Source: DAIRUQ01 sp036803245 (GTDB lineage Bacteria > Chloroflexota > Anaerolineae > UBA1429). Taken from it: a stretch of 54,690 nt of DNA. The position numbers and the translations under genes are program-made. How positions within the stretch are numbered: position 1 is the stretch's first letter; every line of letters begins with the position of its first letter. Shown in pieces: positions 1 through 8,295 of the stretch. The DNA is taken from the NCBI GenBank assembly GCA_036803245.1, contig DAIRUQ010000004.1:1-54690 (forward strand), read 5' to 3'. The notes beneath the pieces were generated by a model. That model had not been told where the DNA came from, made no database searches, and was given only the letters and a program-made list of their open reading frames with translations.

Positions 1-1160
1 CCGTAGAACCTGCCATCCTCGGTGCGAAAGCAGGTCTGGGTGCGCAGAGTGCTCACGTTATAGAGCGCCGCCTCTTTCACGACGGCGGGAAGGTCAGAAC
101 CGCAGAACGCATCCAAAAAGACCAGGGTCTGTCGCTCGAGGGCGGGCAGGCGCGGCATCACCCTCTCAGCCACGTTCCACGCGTCGGCGTACCGCGTGGC
201 GTAATAGTTGCCCACCCGTGCCGTGGGCCCGCAGCACTCGCACGCGTCGGGAGCGACTGGCGTGCGCGACCAGGCAGGCCGATTGGGGAACACCCAGGTC
301 AACAAGAAGGTAACGGTCGTCTCGCTGGCAGGCGGCACAACTAGGCTAGAGCATAGCCCGCTGAACAGCGCATCGGTTGGCGGACCCTGGCGGTCCTCGA
401 GGCGACCATCGTCCATGATGTCGTCCCACAGAGCCAACAAGCGCCCGCCCCAGCTCTGCTCCTCTCCACCCGTGCAGTAGGAGAGATCCTGGCCGTCAGT
501 GGTGAGCGCGATGGTGCCCCACTGGGGCGCATCCGCTGGCACACCCTCGCTGGTCATCCATAGGCCGCGCACGACCTGATCCTGACGGTAGACGGTCTGG
601 TTGCCCTGGCAGCGCCCCTCACGGCCATCGGCTCCGATCATGTTACGCATGTAGCCCGTGATGCTGGCCTCGATTGGCACGGCGCTGGGATTGTGCAGCA
701 CATAGCGCAGCACGGCCATCGGGATCCCGCTGGTCTCGGGGTCGCCAGGTACCAGCGGGTTGAACGCCTCCAACCGCACATCCAGAGGGCAGGCGGGATC
801 CGAAAGCAGCACCTGGCCCAACGGGTAAGCCGCCCCAAAGGCGCACTCGCGGAATCGCGGCAGCCCGTGGTAGGAGGCCGTAGACCCACTCTGCCCCTCA
901 AAAGGAGGCTGTAGCGCACCCTCTAGCGCCCGAGCAGACGCCTCCCCGCCCTGCGGTCGCGTCCACAAGATAAACACCGCATGGCCCCCGTTATACCCGA
1001 GAGCGGGGGTGTTCATGATCTCCCAGTCCTGCAGGTTGCCACGGCCGCCTAGCGACACCGTGCCTGTGCCGATGCCGCCAAGTGGCAGCGCCACGCGCGC
1101 GAGCCTCCTGTCGCAATAGTCGGTCAGCAACGGCCACTCGCGGTTCCACGCCAACGTCAT
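1..1160 (-). CDS. GH116-family beta-glucosidase / GBA2-like glucosylceramidase, N-terminal part (runs off the left edge)
   Basis: The reverse strand is open from an ATG at 1160 to the window edge (about 386 codons, no stop). The N-terminus contains LPLGGIGTGTVSLGG followed by NLQDWEIMN, which matches the opening beta-sandwich signature of GH116 (GBA2-like) enzymes, retaining beta-glucosidases of exo-type glycan or glucosylceramide turnover. No signal peptide is visible, so it is probably cytoplasmic. The catalytic domain (C-terminal in this family) lies outside the window, so catalytic residues cannot be checked. The start is supported by GAGAGGAG about 5 bases upstream and by a promoter-like TTGACA/TATGGT pair at 1227-1256. 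It is divergent from the glycyl radical enzyme gene at 1326. Substrate is not predictable from the part seen. Confidence 0.75.
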   Translation of the reverse strand, partial: MTLAWNREWPLLTDYCDRRLARVALPLGGIGTGTVSLGGRGNLQDWEIMNTPALGYNGGHAVFILWTRPQGGEASARALEGALQPPFEGQSGSTASYHGLPRFRECAFGAAYPLGQVLLSDPACPLDVRLEAFNPLVPGDPETSGIPMAVLRYVLHNPSAVPIEASITGYMRNMIGADGREGRCQGNQTVYRQDQVVRGLWMTSEGVPADAPQWGTIALTTDGQDLSYCTGGEEQSWGGRLLALWDDIMDDGRLEDRQGPPTDALFSGLCSSLVVPPASETTVTFLLTWVFPNRPAWSRTPVAPDACECCGPTARVGNYYATRYADAWNVAERVMPRLPALERQTLVFLDAFCGSDLPAVVKEAALYNVSTLRTQTCFRTEDGRFY

Positions 1161-1226
1161 GCGACTCCTCTCGTGGCGCAAGGCCACCCACATCGCCAGC
1201 AAGCCCCTTTGCTGACGCTGGCGCTC

Positions 1227-1256
1227 ACCATAGCCGTCAGCATCCTCGCCTGTCAA
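1227..1256 (-). promoter_or_regulatory. Predicted sigma70-type promoter for the GH116 gene
   Basis: On the minus strand TTGACA (1256-1251), an 18-bp spacer and TATGGT (1232-1227) lie about 65 bases before the ATG at 1160. Confidence 0.45.
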
Positions 1257-1271
1257 GGATCAGAGCGTCGG

Positions 1272-1300
1272 TTGACCCAGCTTCCAGTCTGGTTTAGCAT
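1272..1300 (+). promoter_or_regulatory. Predicted promoter for the glycyl radical enzyme gene
   Basis: TTGACC (1272-1277), 17-bp spacer, TAGCAT (1295-1300). It lies 26 bases before the ATG at 1326, which argues against the longer in-frame opening at 1173. Confidence 0.5.
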
Positions 1301-1325
1301 GCTGCCATTAGGAAGAGGATCGACA

Positions 1326-3632
1326 ATGACACACCCAACCTATGCCGTGTCGCAGCGTATCGTCCACTTGCGTCAGCGGGCCCTGAACGACGAGCCCTGC
1401 ATGCGCGCCTTCCAGGGCTATCGGGGTTGGCTCTTTTGTGAGGGACACGCCGAGGCCGAGGGCTTGTCCAGCATCCAGCGCCGCGCCCGCGGTCTGGCCC
1501 GAGTGCTGCGCGAGCTGCCCATCGCCCTCTGGGAGGACGAACGCCTGGTTGGGCATCACTACCTGGGCGACGAACAGCTCGACTTTCCCGACATCATGGG
1601 CTGGGACGCTCGCCGTGATCAGCGTCTCGCCGAGACCAAGCTGTCCGTCCAGCAACGTCAACGCTACAGCCTACTAGCGCGGAGCATGCCGCGCTACCGC
1701 GGCGACATGAGCATACTCGGCCCCCTGCCCGAGGCCATCACCAGCTCGCAAGAGCGTCGCATCCTCAGCATCTTTGGCTCCCTGCTCAACCATAGCATTC
1801 GCGGCTATGCCACGCTGCTGGCCAAGGGCTTTATGGGGCTGGCTGACGACATTCAGGCCGCCATGGCCGCCGCTGATCCGACCGAGCCCGCGTATGCCCA
1901 GCGGCGCACCTTTTGGCTGGCTGCGCTCGAGATCGCCCAGGCGGGCGCAGAGCTCGGTCGCCGCTATGCCGCCGAACTCGAGCACGCAGCCGCTGCCTGC
2001 CCCGATCCGAATCGCCGCGCCGAGCTGCGCGAGATGGCCGACATCTGCCGCCAGGTGCCCGCACACCCAGCCCGCACCTTTCGTGAGGCCGTCCAGGCGC
2101 TCTGGTTCGGGCACACGGTCACCTGCTGGGAGGACGCCGTCAACGCCAACGGCATCGGGCGCATCGACCAGATCCTCTGGCCCTACTACCAGGACGACCT
2201 GGCCGCGGGACGCATCACGCCCGAACAGGCGATGGAGATCCTGGCAGAGCTCTGGGTAAAGCTCTATCGTAGCTATGACGTACAGCAGATGATGGTCGGC
2301 GGGCAGACCGCCGACGGCGCCGACGCCACCAACGAGCTCTCATACCTAGTGCTCGAGGTCACCCGTGCCCTGGGATTCGTTCGCTGCCTCTCGGTACGCC
2401 TCCACCGCGAGAGCCCGCGCGCCCTGGTGCGGCAGTCAGTCGATCTGCTAGCGCAGGGCGGCGGGATCCCGTTCTTTTTCAACGACGAGACCATGATCCC
2501 CGCCCTGACGGCCAAGCAGATCCCCCTGGAAGAGGCCCGCGGCTATGCCGCCATCGGCTGTGTCGAGATCACCATTCCAGGCCGCGCCGCGCCCCATGCC
2601 GTCTCCAACTATATGAACCTGGCCAAGTGCTTGGAGCTGGCCCTACACGACGGCGTCGATCCAGCCGATGGAGCCCAGCTCGGCCCACGGACGGGCAGCC
2701 TGACCGACCACGAAAGCATCGACGACGTCTGGCGAGCCTACCAGGCCCAGGTGGAGCATTTCGGTCGCCTGGCGGCCCAGGGCTCCAACCAGGTGGCCTT
2801 GCTGGATAGCCTCACCTTTTCGTTACCCTACCGTTCCATGCTCACCGAGGACTGCATCCAACGAGGGCTGGATATCAACTGGGGCGGGGCGCGCCATAAC
2901 TATCATGAGAGCGCCGCCATCGGCATCCCCAACGTGGGGGACTCGCTGGAGGCCCTCGACCAGCTCGTGTTCCAGCGGCAGCAGGTCTCCCGCGCAACGC
3001 TGCTGGATGCCTTGGCCGCGGACTTTTGCGGGTACGAGGATCTGCAACAGGCCCTGCTTCACCGCGCAGCCAAGTACGGCAATGACATCGATAGCGTCGA
3101 CACCTGGGTGGCCCGCGCCGCCGCCCACTACTGCGACCTGCTGAGCGGGATTCCGACGCTGTTTGGCGGGCGCTTTTTCGTCCACCTGTTCTCTTTTCTG
3201 GTGATGATCGACTTTGGTCGCGCCACGGGGGCGTTGCCCGACGGGCGGTGGGCGGGAGCGCCACTGGCCTATAGCGTCTCGGCAGGCCAAGGGCGCGACG
3301 AGAGCGGCGTTACCGCCATGCTGCTTTCTCTCAGCAAGCTGCCACACGATCAGGCGGCTGGTTCCAGCTCAGCCATCATCGAGGTGACGCCCAAGCTGTT
3401 GGAGGAGGTCGGGCGTGAGCGCTTTGCCGACCTGCTCATTACCGCGATTCGCCAGGGCGTCGGTCAGATGCAGTGGAACATCGTGGACGCTGACATCCTG
3501 CAGGAGGCGCAAGCCCATCCCGAGGAGCACCGTAACCTATGCGTCCGCGTGTCGGGGTTCTCGCAGCAATTTGTGCTGCTAGATCGCGCCCTACAGGATC
3601 ACATCATCGCCAGGACAAAGCACGACACCTAG
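1326..3632 (+). CDS. Glycyl radical enzyme of the pyruvate formate-lyase family, substrate unknown
   Basis: 768 residues, the usual size for the family. The active-site segment reads AAIGCVEITIPG with Cys412 as the thiyl-radical residue and the following Val-Glu; a Glu two residues after the Cys is typical of dehydratase/lyase-type members rather than true PFL, which has adjacent Cys-Cys. The C-terminal radical loop reads RVSGFSQ with Gly744 as the radical site. The ATG at 1326 is chosen because AGGAAGAGGA lies just upstream and a promoter lies at 1272-1300; the frame is open further upstream but that part overlaps the promoter. Such enzymes need a radical-SAM activase, and none is encoded in this window. 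The radical is oxygen-sensitive, so an anaerobic lifestyle is likely. Diol dehydratase, amine lyase and decarboxylase roles all remain possible. Confidence 0.85.
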   Translation: MTHPTYAVSQRIVHLRQRALNDEPCMRAFQGYRGWLFCEGHAEAEGLSSIQRRARGLARVLRELPIALWEDERLVGHHYLGDEQLDFPDIMGWDARRDQRLAETKLSVQQRQRYSLLARSMPRYRGDMSILGPLPEAITSSQERRILSIFGSLLNHSIRGYATLLAKGFMGLADDIQAAMAAADPTEPAYAQRRTFWLAALEIAQAGAELGRRYAAELEHAAAACPDPNRRAELREMADICRQVPAHPARTFREAVQALWFGHTVTCWEDAVNANGIGRIDQILWPYYQDDLAAGRITPEQAMEILAELWVKLYRSYDVQQMMVGGQTADGADATNELSYLVLEVTRALGFVRCLSVRLHRESPRALVRQSVDLLAQGGGIPFFFNDETMIPALTAKQIPLEEARGYAAIGCVEITIPGRAAPHAVSNYMNLAKCLELALHDGVDPADGAQLGPRTGSLTDHESIDDVWRAYQAQVEHFGRLAAQGSNQVALLDSLTFSLPYRSMLTEDCIQRGLDINWGGARHNYHESAAIGIPNVGDSLEALDQLVFQRQQVSRATLLDALAADFCGYEDLQQALLHRAAKYGNDIDSVDTWVARAAAHYCDLLSGIPTLFGGRFFVHLFSFLVMIDFGRATGALPDGRWAGAPLAYSVSAGQGRDESGVTAMLLSLSKLPHDQAAGSSSAIIEVTPKLLEEVGRERFADLLITAIRQGVGQMQWNIVDADILQEAQAHPEEHRNLCVRVSGFSQQFVLLDRALQDHIIARTKHDT

Positions 3633-3688
3633 GCTCTACCTGTCCTACCGATCCATAGGCCGGCCTTGCTGCGATAGGCTTGAGAGCG

Positions 3689-3717
3689 TTGCAGAGTGTT
3701 CCCATGTGTCCTATAAT
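3689..3717 (+). promoter_or_regulatory. Predicted promoter for the Thr-Pro lipoprotein gene
   Basis: TTGCAG (3689-3694), 17-bp spacer, TATAAT (3712-3717), about 68 bases before the chosen ATG at 3785. Confidence 0.6.
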
Positions 3718-3784
3718 GGCCGAGATGGCAAAGAACGTCTCTGACGTCTGCATCGGCTGTCATCGACAGCGAACGGAGCGTGTC

Positions 3785-4789
3785 ATGAAACGTCGCACGA
3801 TCCTGCTCTTGGTACTGACGGGAATCCTGGCGCTCACCCTCAGCGCTTGTCGCCGCAAGACGCCCGTACCACCGCCAGCCACCAGCGAGCCTGCGGCGAC
3901 CCTAGAGGCCACCGCGCAAGCTACCGACGAGCCCACCCTGGCGCCCTCGGTGACTCCCACCCTCTCGCCCATGGCTGGCACGATCAGCCCAACCCCTTCC
4001 GCCACCGAGACGCCCGTCGGGCCCACCGCTCCAGCCCTGTTATCTCCCGTGGATGAGGCCGCGGGCTCTGTGTTCGAGCTGCTTTGGGTGTGGGAGCGTG
4101 CCCTGGAGGACGACGAGTGGTTCGAGGTGCAGATATGGCCTGATCGTCCCGACGAGCAGCCACGGGTGTATGATTGGGTGCAAGAGCCGCGCCGTCGCGT
4201 GACGTCAACGACCCTGCTTCCAGGCCGCTACCGATGGCGCATCGTGGTGGTCGACGGCAAGGGCAACGCCCGCGACGAGGAGCTCTCGCCCTATAGCGAA
4301 GAGTGGGTGTTTACCCTCGTGCGTCCGTCCACACGCCGCACCATTGTGGAGGTTACGCCCAGCCCTACTCGGACGTCCACACCCACGCGCACCCTGACGC
4401 CCGCCGGGACCCCGACTCCCACCGGGTCACCTACCATGACGCGCACGCCGACGATCACCCGTACGCCTACCATCACGCGTACGCCCACCGTCACCCGTAC
4501 GCCCACCATCACCCGCACGCCGACGGTCACTCGCACGCCGACCAACACGGTGACCGCGACGCTGACCCGAACGCCAACCCTGACGTTGACGCCAAGCCAT
4601 ACACCGACCTGGTCACCGACGCCAACGCTAACACACACGCCGACACACACCTGGACGCCCACGGCCAGCCCGACGGCGACCTCAACCCATACGCCGACGC
4701 CCAGCCTAACGCCGACGTCGACCTTTACGCCGGATCAGTATCCGCCACCGCCCCCGAGCCCCACGCCGGGCGCACCCACGTACCCGTGA
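3785..4789 (+). CDS. Secreted lipoprotein with Thr-Pro repeat tail
   Basis: 334 residues. It starts with a classic lipoprotein signal: MKRR, a Leu-rich core and a lipobox LSAC with Cys22 as the lipidated residue. A Pro/Thr/Glu-rich linker follows to about residue 80. A compact domain at roughly residues 80-180 (beginning APALLSPVDE, with Trp-rich beta strands and LLPGRYRWRIVV) looks like a fibronectin-III-type or extracellular beta domain. The last ~150 residues are low-complexity Thr-Pro with RTPT(I/V)T hexapeptides, ending in a Pro-rich tail. Such tails are common in Chloroflexota surface proteins and probably act as an extended stalk. ATG 3785 is chosen over the upstream opening because it begins the signal peptide and has GGAG upstream. 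Function is unknown; a cell-surface role is inferred. Confidence 0.75.
   Translation: MKRRTILLLVLTGILALTLSACRRKTPVPPPATSEPAATLEATAQATDEPTLAPSVTPTLSPMAGTISPTPSATETPVGPTAPALLSPVDEAAGSVFELLWVWERALEDDEWFEVQIWPDRPDEQPRVYDWVQEPRRRVTSTTLLPGRYRWRIVVVDGKGNARDEELSPYSEEWVFTLVRPSTRRTIVEVTPSPTRTSTPTRTLTPAGTPTPTGSPTMTRTPTITRTPTITRTPTVTRTPTITRTPTVTRTPTNTVTATLTRTPTLTLTPSHTPTWSPTPTLTHTPTHTWTPTASPTATSTHTPTPSLTPTSTFTPDQYPPPPPSPTPGAPTYP
4442..4549 (+). repeat. 18-bp tandem repeat coding for RTPT(I/V/N)T
   Basis: Six consecutive 18-bp units in frame code for RTPTIT, RTPTIT, RTPTVT, RTPTIT, RTPTVT and RTPTNT. Third positions vary between units while the protein is kept, so selection acts on the peptide. Degenerate Thr-Pro units continue to about 4720. 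Confidence 0.9.
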
Positions 4790-4817
4790 CCTGTGGCGCG
4801 TGCACTGAAAGCGTGCA

Positions 4818-4856
4818 AGCTGCCTCGCCCGCTCATCGAGCGCGGACGGGGCAGCT
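4818..4856 (+). terminator. Long GC-rich hairpin after the lipoprotein gene
   Basis: AGCTGCC at 4818-4824 pairs with GGCAGCT at 4850-4856, and the stem continues inward with one wobble and one mismatch. No U-tract follows, so termination is uncertain; it separates the lipoprotein gene from the MurF-Alr gene. Confidence 0.45.
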
Positions 4857-4874
4857 CGCCTCTCGCCCGATGAG

Positions 4875-7269
4875 ATGATCCAGCTAGACGACCTCCTCAG
4901 AGCGACCAACGGGCAGGCGCGAGCGTCCTCGCACACCACCTTTCACAGCTTTGGCTATGACTCTCGCTCGATCCAGCCTGGCCAGCTATTCTGCGCTGTC
5001 GTCACCGAAACCGGTGACGGCCATGATCATATCGCCCACGCCCTCGCGGGCGGCGCCACCGGCGTCCTCTGCCAGCGAATCCCTGATCAGCCGCGCTCCG
5101 CCGTCACCTGGATTCAGGTGTCCAACACCCATCAGGCCCTGCTGGACTATGCGCGGCATATCGTCCGCTCGCGTTCGCTGCAGGTGATCGGAATCGGTGG
5201 AAGCGTCGGCAAGACCACCACCAAAGAGGTCGTAGCCGATATTCTGGCTGACTCCTGGCCCACCTTTCGCAATCCCGGCAGCTACAACGGACGTTTCGGC
5301 CTGCCTATCGCCCTGGGATACCTGGAGCCCGAGCATCAGATCGCCGTGCTAGAGATGGCCGCCGATAGCCCCAACGAGATCGCCGAGATGGCCGCCATCA
5401 CCCAACCTCGTGTCGCGATCGTCACTCGCGTGGGATCCAGCCATCTGCGCTTTTTTGGGTCGCTCCAACGCGTGGCCGCCGAGCAAGCCTCGCTGGTGCG
5501 CGCCCTTCCGTCCGACGGCCTGGCGATACTCAATGCGGATGATCCACTGGTGGCCGCCATGGCCGCCGAGACCGAAGCACGGGTAGTAACCTATGGCCTG
5601 GACGCCGAGGCCGACTATGTCGGAGAGGCGGTTAGCACCTCGCTAGAGGGCACGCGGCTGGTGGTGCGGCACGGCGACCAGCGAACGGCCTTGCAGGTGG
5701 GACTGGTGGGGGGCCACCACGCCTCCGACGTCCTGGCGGCCGTCGCCTGTGCCTGCGAGCTGGGTGTGCCTTGGGATCGGATTCGCGCAGCGGTGGCCAG
5801 CGTTACCCCGCTGCCTGGCCGAATGCACCCGTTGGAGGGCATCTCGGGCTGCACGCTGCTGGATGACAGTTTCTCCGCCACGCCCGAATCCACCGCCGCG
5901 GCCTTGGAGGCCCTGTCCGCCCTGCCAGCCTCTCGGCGGATCGCCGTCATGGGCGATATGAGCGATCTCGGCCCAGAGGCGGAATCGTCGCACCGCATGC
6001 TAGGGCGCGCCGCGGCCCGCTCCGCCGACATCCTGGTCACCAAGGGCGAGCTATCTGCCCTCGTCGCCCAGGGCGCGCGCGCAGCGGGGCTACCGCCAGA
6101 GCAGGTCCACGTCACCTACAGCAGCGACGATGCCGTGCGACTGCTGCGTGAACTACTCCAGCCAGGCGACTTGGTCCTCATCAAGGGAGGCACGCCCGCT
6201 CGCATGGAGGCGATCACTCGCACCCTGCTGGCGGCGCCGCACCGCGATGGAGAACGGGTGCCTCGCCAAGATGCTGGGTGGCGCAACGTGCGTCTGCAAC
6301 GTCCAGGCCGTCCTACATGGGTAGAGATCGACCTCGAAGCCATCGCCCACAACGTGCGGCTGCTGTGCGAGATGGTGGGATCCGACGCGCGCATCATGGC
6401 CGTCCTCAAGGCCGACGGATACGGCCACGGCGCCGTCAAGGTCGCGCGGACCGCTCTGAACAACGGCGCCCAGTGGCTGGGCGTGGCCTGCGTCGGCGAG
6501 GCCCTGCTGCTGCGCGAGGCAGGCATCGACGCCCCGATTCTGATCCTGGGCTATAGCCCCGCCTGGCAATCTCGCGACATTGTCTTGCACAACCTCCGCT
6601 CTACGGTATTCGCCCTGGAGACCGCCGAGGCTCTGAACCGTGCCGCCCGCGAACTGGGCCGCACCGCGCGGGTGCATATCAAGGTGGATACGGGGATGGG
6701 CAGGCTGGGCCTCTTTCCCGAAGACGTGGGGGCACTGCTCCAGCGCCTCGCGGGCCTGGAGCATCTCCAGGTCGAGGGCATCTTCACGCATCTCTCCGAC
6801 GCCGACGCTGACGATCTAGCCTACACCGAGTGGCAGCTCGATCGCTTCGACGCCCTCCTCCAGGAGCTAGAGGCCCAAGGGTTGCGGCCCTCGCTGGCTC
6901 ACGCGGCCAACAGCGCCGCCACCATCCGTGTGCCGTCCAGCCGTTACGAGATGGTGCGCGTAGGCATTGCCATCTATGGGCTCAACCCGTCGCCCCAGGC
7001 ACCGTGCCCCGACGGTTTCCGGCCAGCATTCGCCTTCAAGTCCGAGGTGGCGCAAGTCAAGACGTTGCCTGTCGGTCACTATGTGAGCTATGGGCGCACC
7101 TATCGGGCCGATCATCCCATCACCATGGCCGTAATCCCCGTGGGCTATGCCGACGGCTTTCGGCGAGCCCCGAGCACCTGGCGCCAGGTGCTGGTGCGGG
7201 GCCAACGAGCGCCCATCATCGGCCGCGTCTGCATGGACCAGACCATGATCGACGTTAGCCACATCCCTG
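4875..7269 (+). CDS. Bifunctional MurF-Alr: UDP-MurNAc-tripeptide:D-Ala-D-Ala ligase fused to alanine racemase (3' end lost in gap)
   Basis: Residues 1 to about 455 are a MurF ligase: an N-terminal UDP-binding part, the ATP P-loop GGSVGKTTTK at about 108-117, then central and C-terminal Mur domains. From about residue 478 an alanine racemase begins (WVEIDLEAIAHN); AVLKADGYGHG places the PLP-binding Lys at 512. VSYGRTY and CMDQTMID are the second catalytic Tyr and substrate-loop regions. The reading then meets a 100-N gap, so the last 50-70 residues of Alr are missing. The fusion would couple D-Ala supply (L-Ala to D-Ala by Alr) to attachment of D-Ala-D-Ala to the muramyl tripeptide. No separate ddl is seen here. 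The ATG at 4875 begins the MurF homology. The residues read after the gap in this frame are not Alr and belong to antisense dinB. Confidence 0.9.
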
Positions 7270-7369
7270 NNNNNNNNNNNNNNNNNNNNNNNNNNNNNNN
7301 NNNNNNNNNNNNNNNNNNNNNNNNNNNNNNNNNNNNNNNNNNNNNNNNNNNNNNNNNNNNNNNNNNNNN
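7270..7369. other. Assembly gap (100 N) between convergent alr end and dinB end
   Basis: Exactly 100 N. Both flanking genes lose their 3' ends here: roughly 50-70 residues of Alr and about 100 residues of DinB, so the true distance must exceed 100 bases. Confidence 0.95.
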
Positions 7370-8196
7370 CTGGCGGCGACATGCTCGCTCATCCGCAGCA
7401 GCTCCTTGGCCAGCACGTCGGGCTCGTCGACATCGCGCGAGAAGGTTCGCTCCTGGCTGATGCTCTGCCGTTGGTGCTCGCTGACCACGGGGGAGTCGTC
7501 GATGCCCAGCGAGGCTCGGTGCAGCCCTCGGCCATGGTCTCCCAACACGCGCTGCATATAGTCCGCACCCAAGGCCGCCAGATCTCCAATCGTGGCAATG
7601 CCCAACCCCTCCAGCCGCTCGGCGGTGACGGCGCCGACGCCCCACAGCTCCCGAACGGCCAGCGGTGCCAGGAAAGCGGCCTCCTCGCCAGGCCGCACCA
7701 ACAAGAGTCCGTCGGGCTTGGCCTGGCCGCAGGCGATCTTGGCTACCAGCTTGTTGGCCGCGATCCCCACCGAAGCGGGCAAGCCCACCTCGTCACGGAT
7801 CCTGCGGCGCACCAGCGCACCGATCTCTAGCGGGGGACCCCACAGCCGCTCGCAACCTGTGATATCGAGAAAAGCCTCATCGATGGAGAGCGGTTCGACC
7901 AGAGGCGTGATCTCGCGCAGAATGCGCATCACTCGCGCCGAGTATTCGCCATACTTGTGATGTTGGCCATGTAGCACGATGGCGTGAGGGCACAGCCGCA
8001 GAGCCTGCGCCATGGGCATGGCCGATCGCACGCCATACCGCCTGGCGGCATAGGACGCCGAGGAGACCACGCCGCGCGCGTTGGGGTCTCCCCCCACAAT
8101 GATCGCCTTGCCCTTGAGTGCGGGGTTCAGCAGCTCCTCAACCGAAGGGAAAAAGGCGTCCAAATCCAGATGCAGGATCCACCGTTGCCTGCCCAT
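7370..8196 (-). CDS. dinB: DNA polymerase IV (Y-family translesion polymerase), C-terminus lost in gap
   Basis: About 275 residues are present. The N-terminus carries ILHLDLDAFFPSVE, the first catalytic Asp motif, and SIDEAFLD gives the second Asp-Glu pair. VGIAANKLVAKIA and the thumb-region helix-hairpin-helix LWGVGAVTAERL follow. The little-finger domain begins (SISQERTFSRDV) but is cut by the gap at 7270-7369. The start is placed at 8196 because it begins at the conserved N-terminus and has GTGGAG about 6 bases upstream; an ATG at 8220 is also in frame. Pol IV bypasses template lesions with low fidelity and binds the beta clamp through its C-terminus, which is missing here. It is the last gene of a long minus-strand run. 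Confidence 0.93.
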
Positions 8197-8251
8197 GCAA
8201 CACTCCACAGGCGACGCCATCGACGGGCGTCCACCCCTTCCAGAAAGACAA

Positions 8252-8281
8252 GAGGCGCGTTGCCCCGCGGCAGCGCGCCTC
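8252..8281 (-). terminator. Strong hairpin terminator after the two-TM acidic protein gene
   Basis: A 13-bp stem (8252-8264 with 8269-8281, one wobble) closes a CCGC loop. On the minus strand it is followed by a T-rich run (TTGTCTTTCT), fitting termination of the 8296-9657 gene before dinB. Confidence 0.7.
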
Positions 8282-8295
8282 GATAACTTTCGTCG

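Noticed and set aside
4426..4720. CRISPR array or other DNA-level repeat array
   Set aside because: Units are 18 bp in coding phase with third-base variation and no spacers; it is a protein repeat.
4303..4878. Plus-strand 191-residue His/Asp-rich ORF, and a minus-strand Val-Gly repeat ORF at 4291-4662
   Set aside because: Both are out-of-frame readings of the Thr-Pro repeat; the in-frame product has a lipoprotein signal and a ribosome-binding site.
7370..7460. C-terminal residues of MurF-Alr after the gap
   Set aside because: The residues read in that frame do not resemble Alr; the segment encodes dinB on the other strand.
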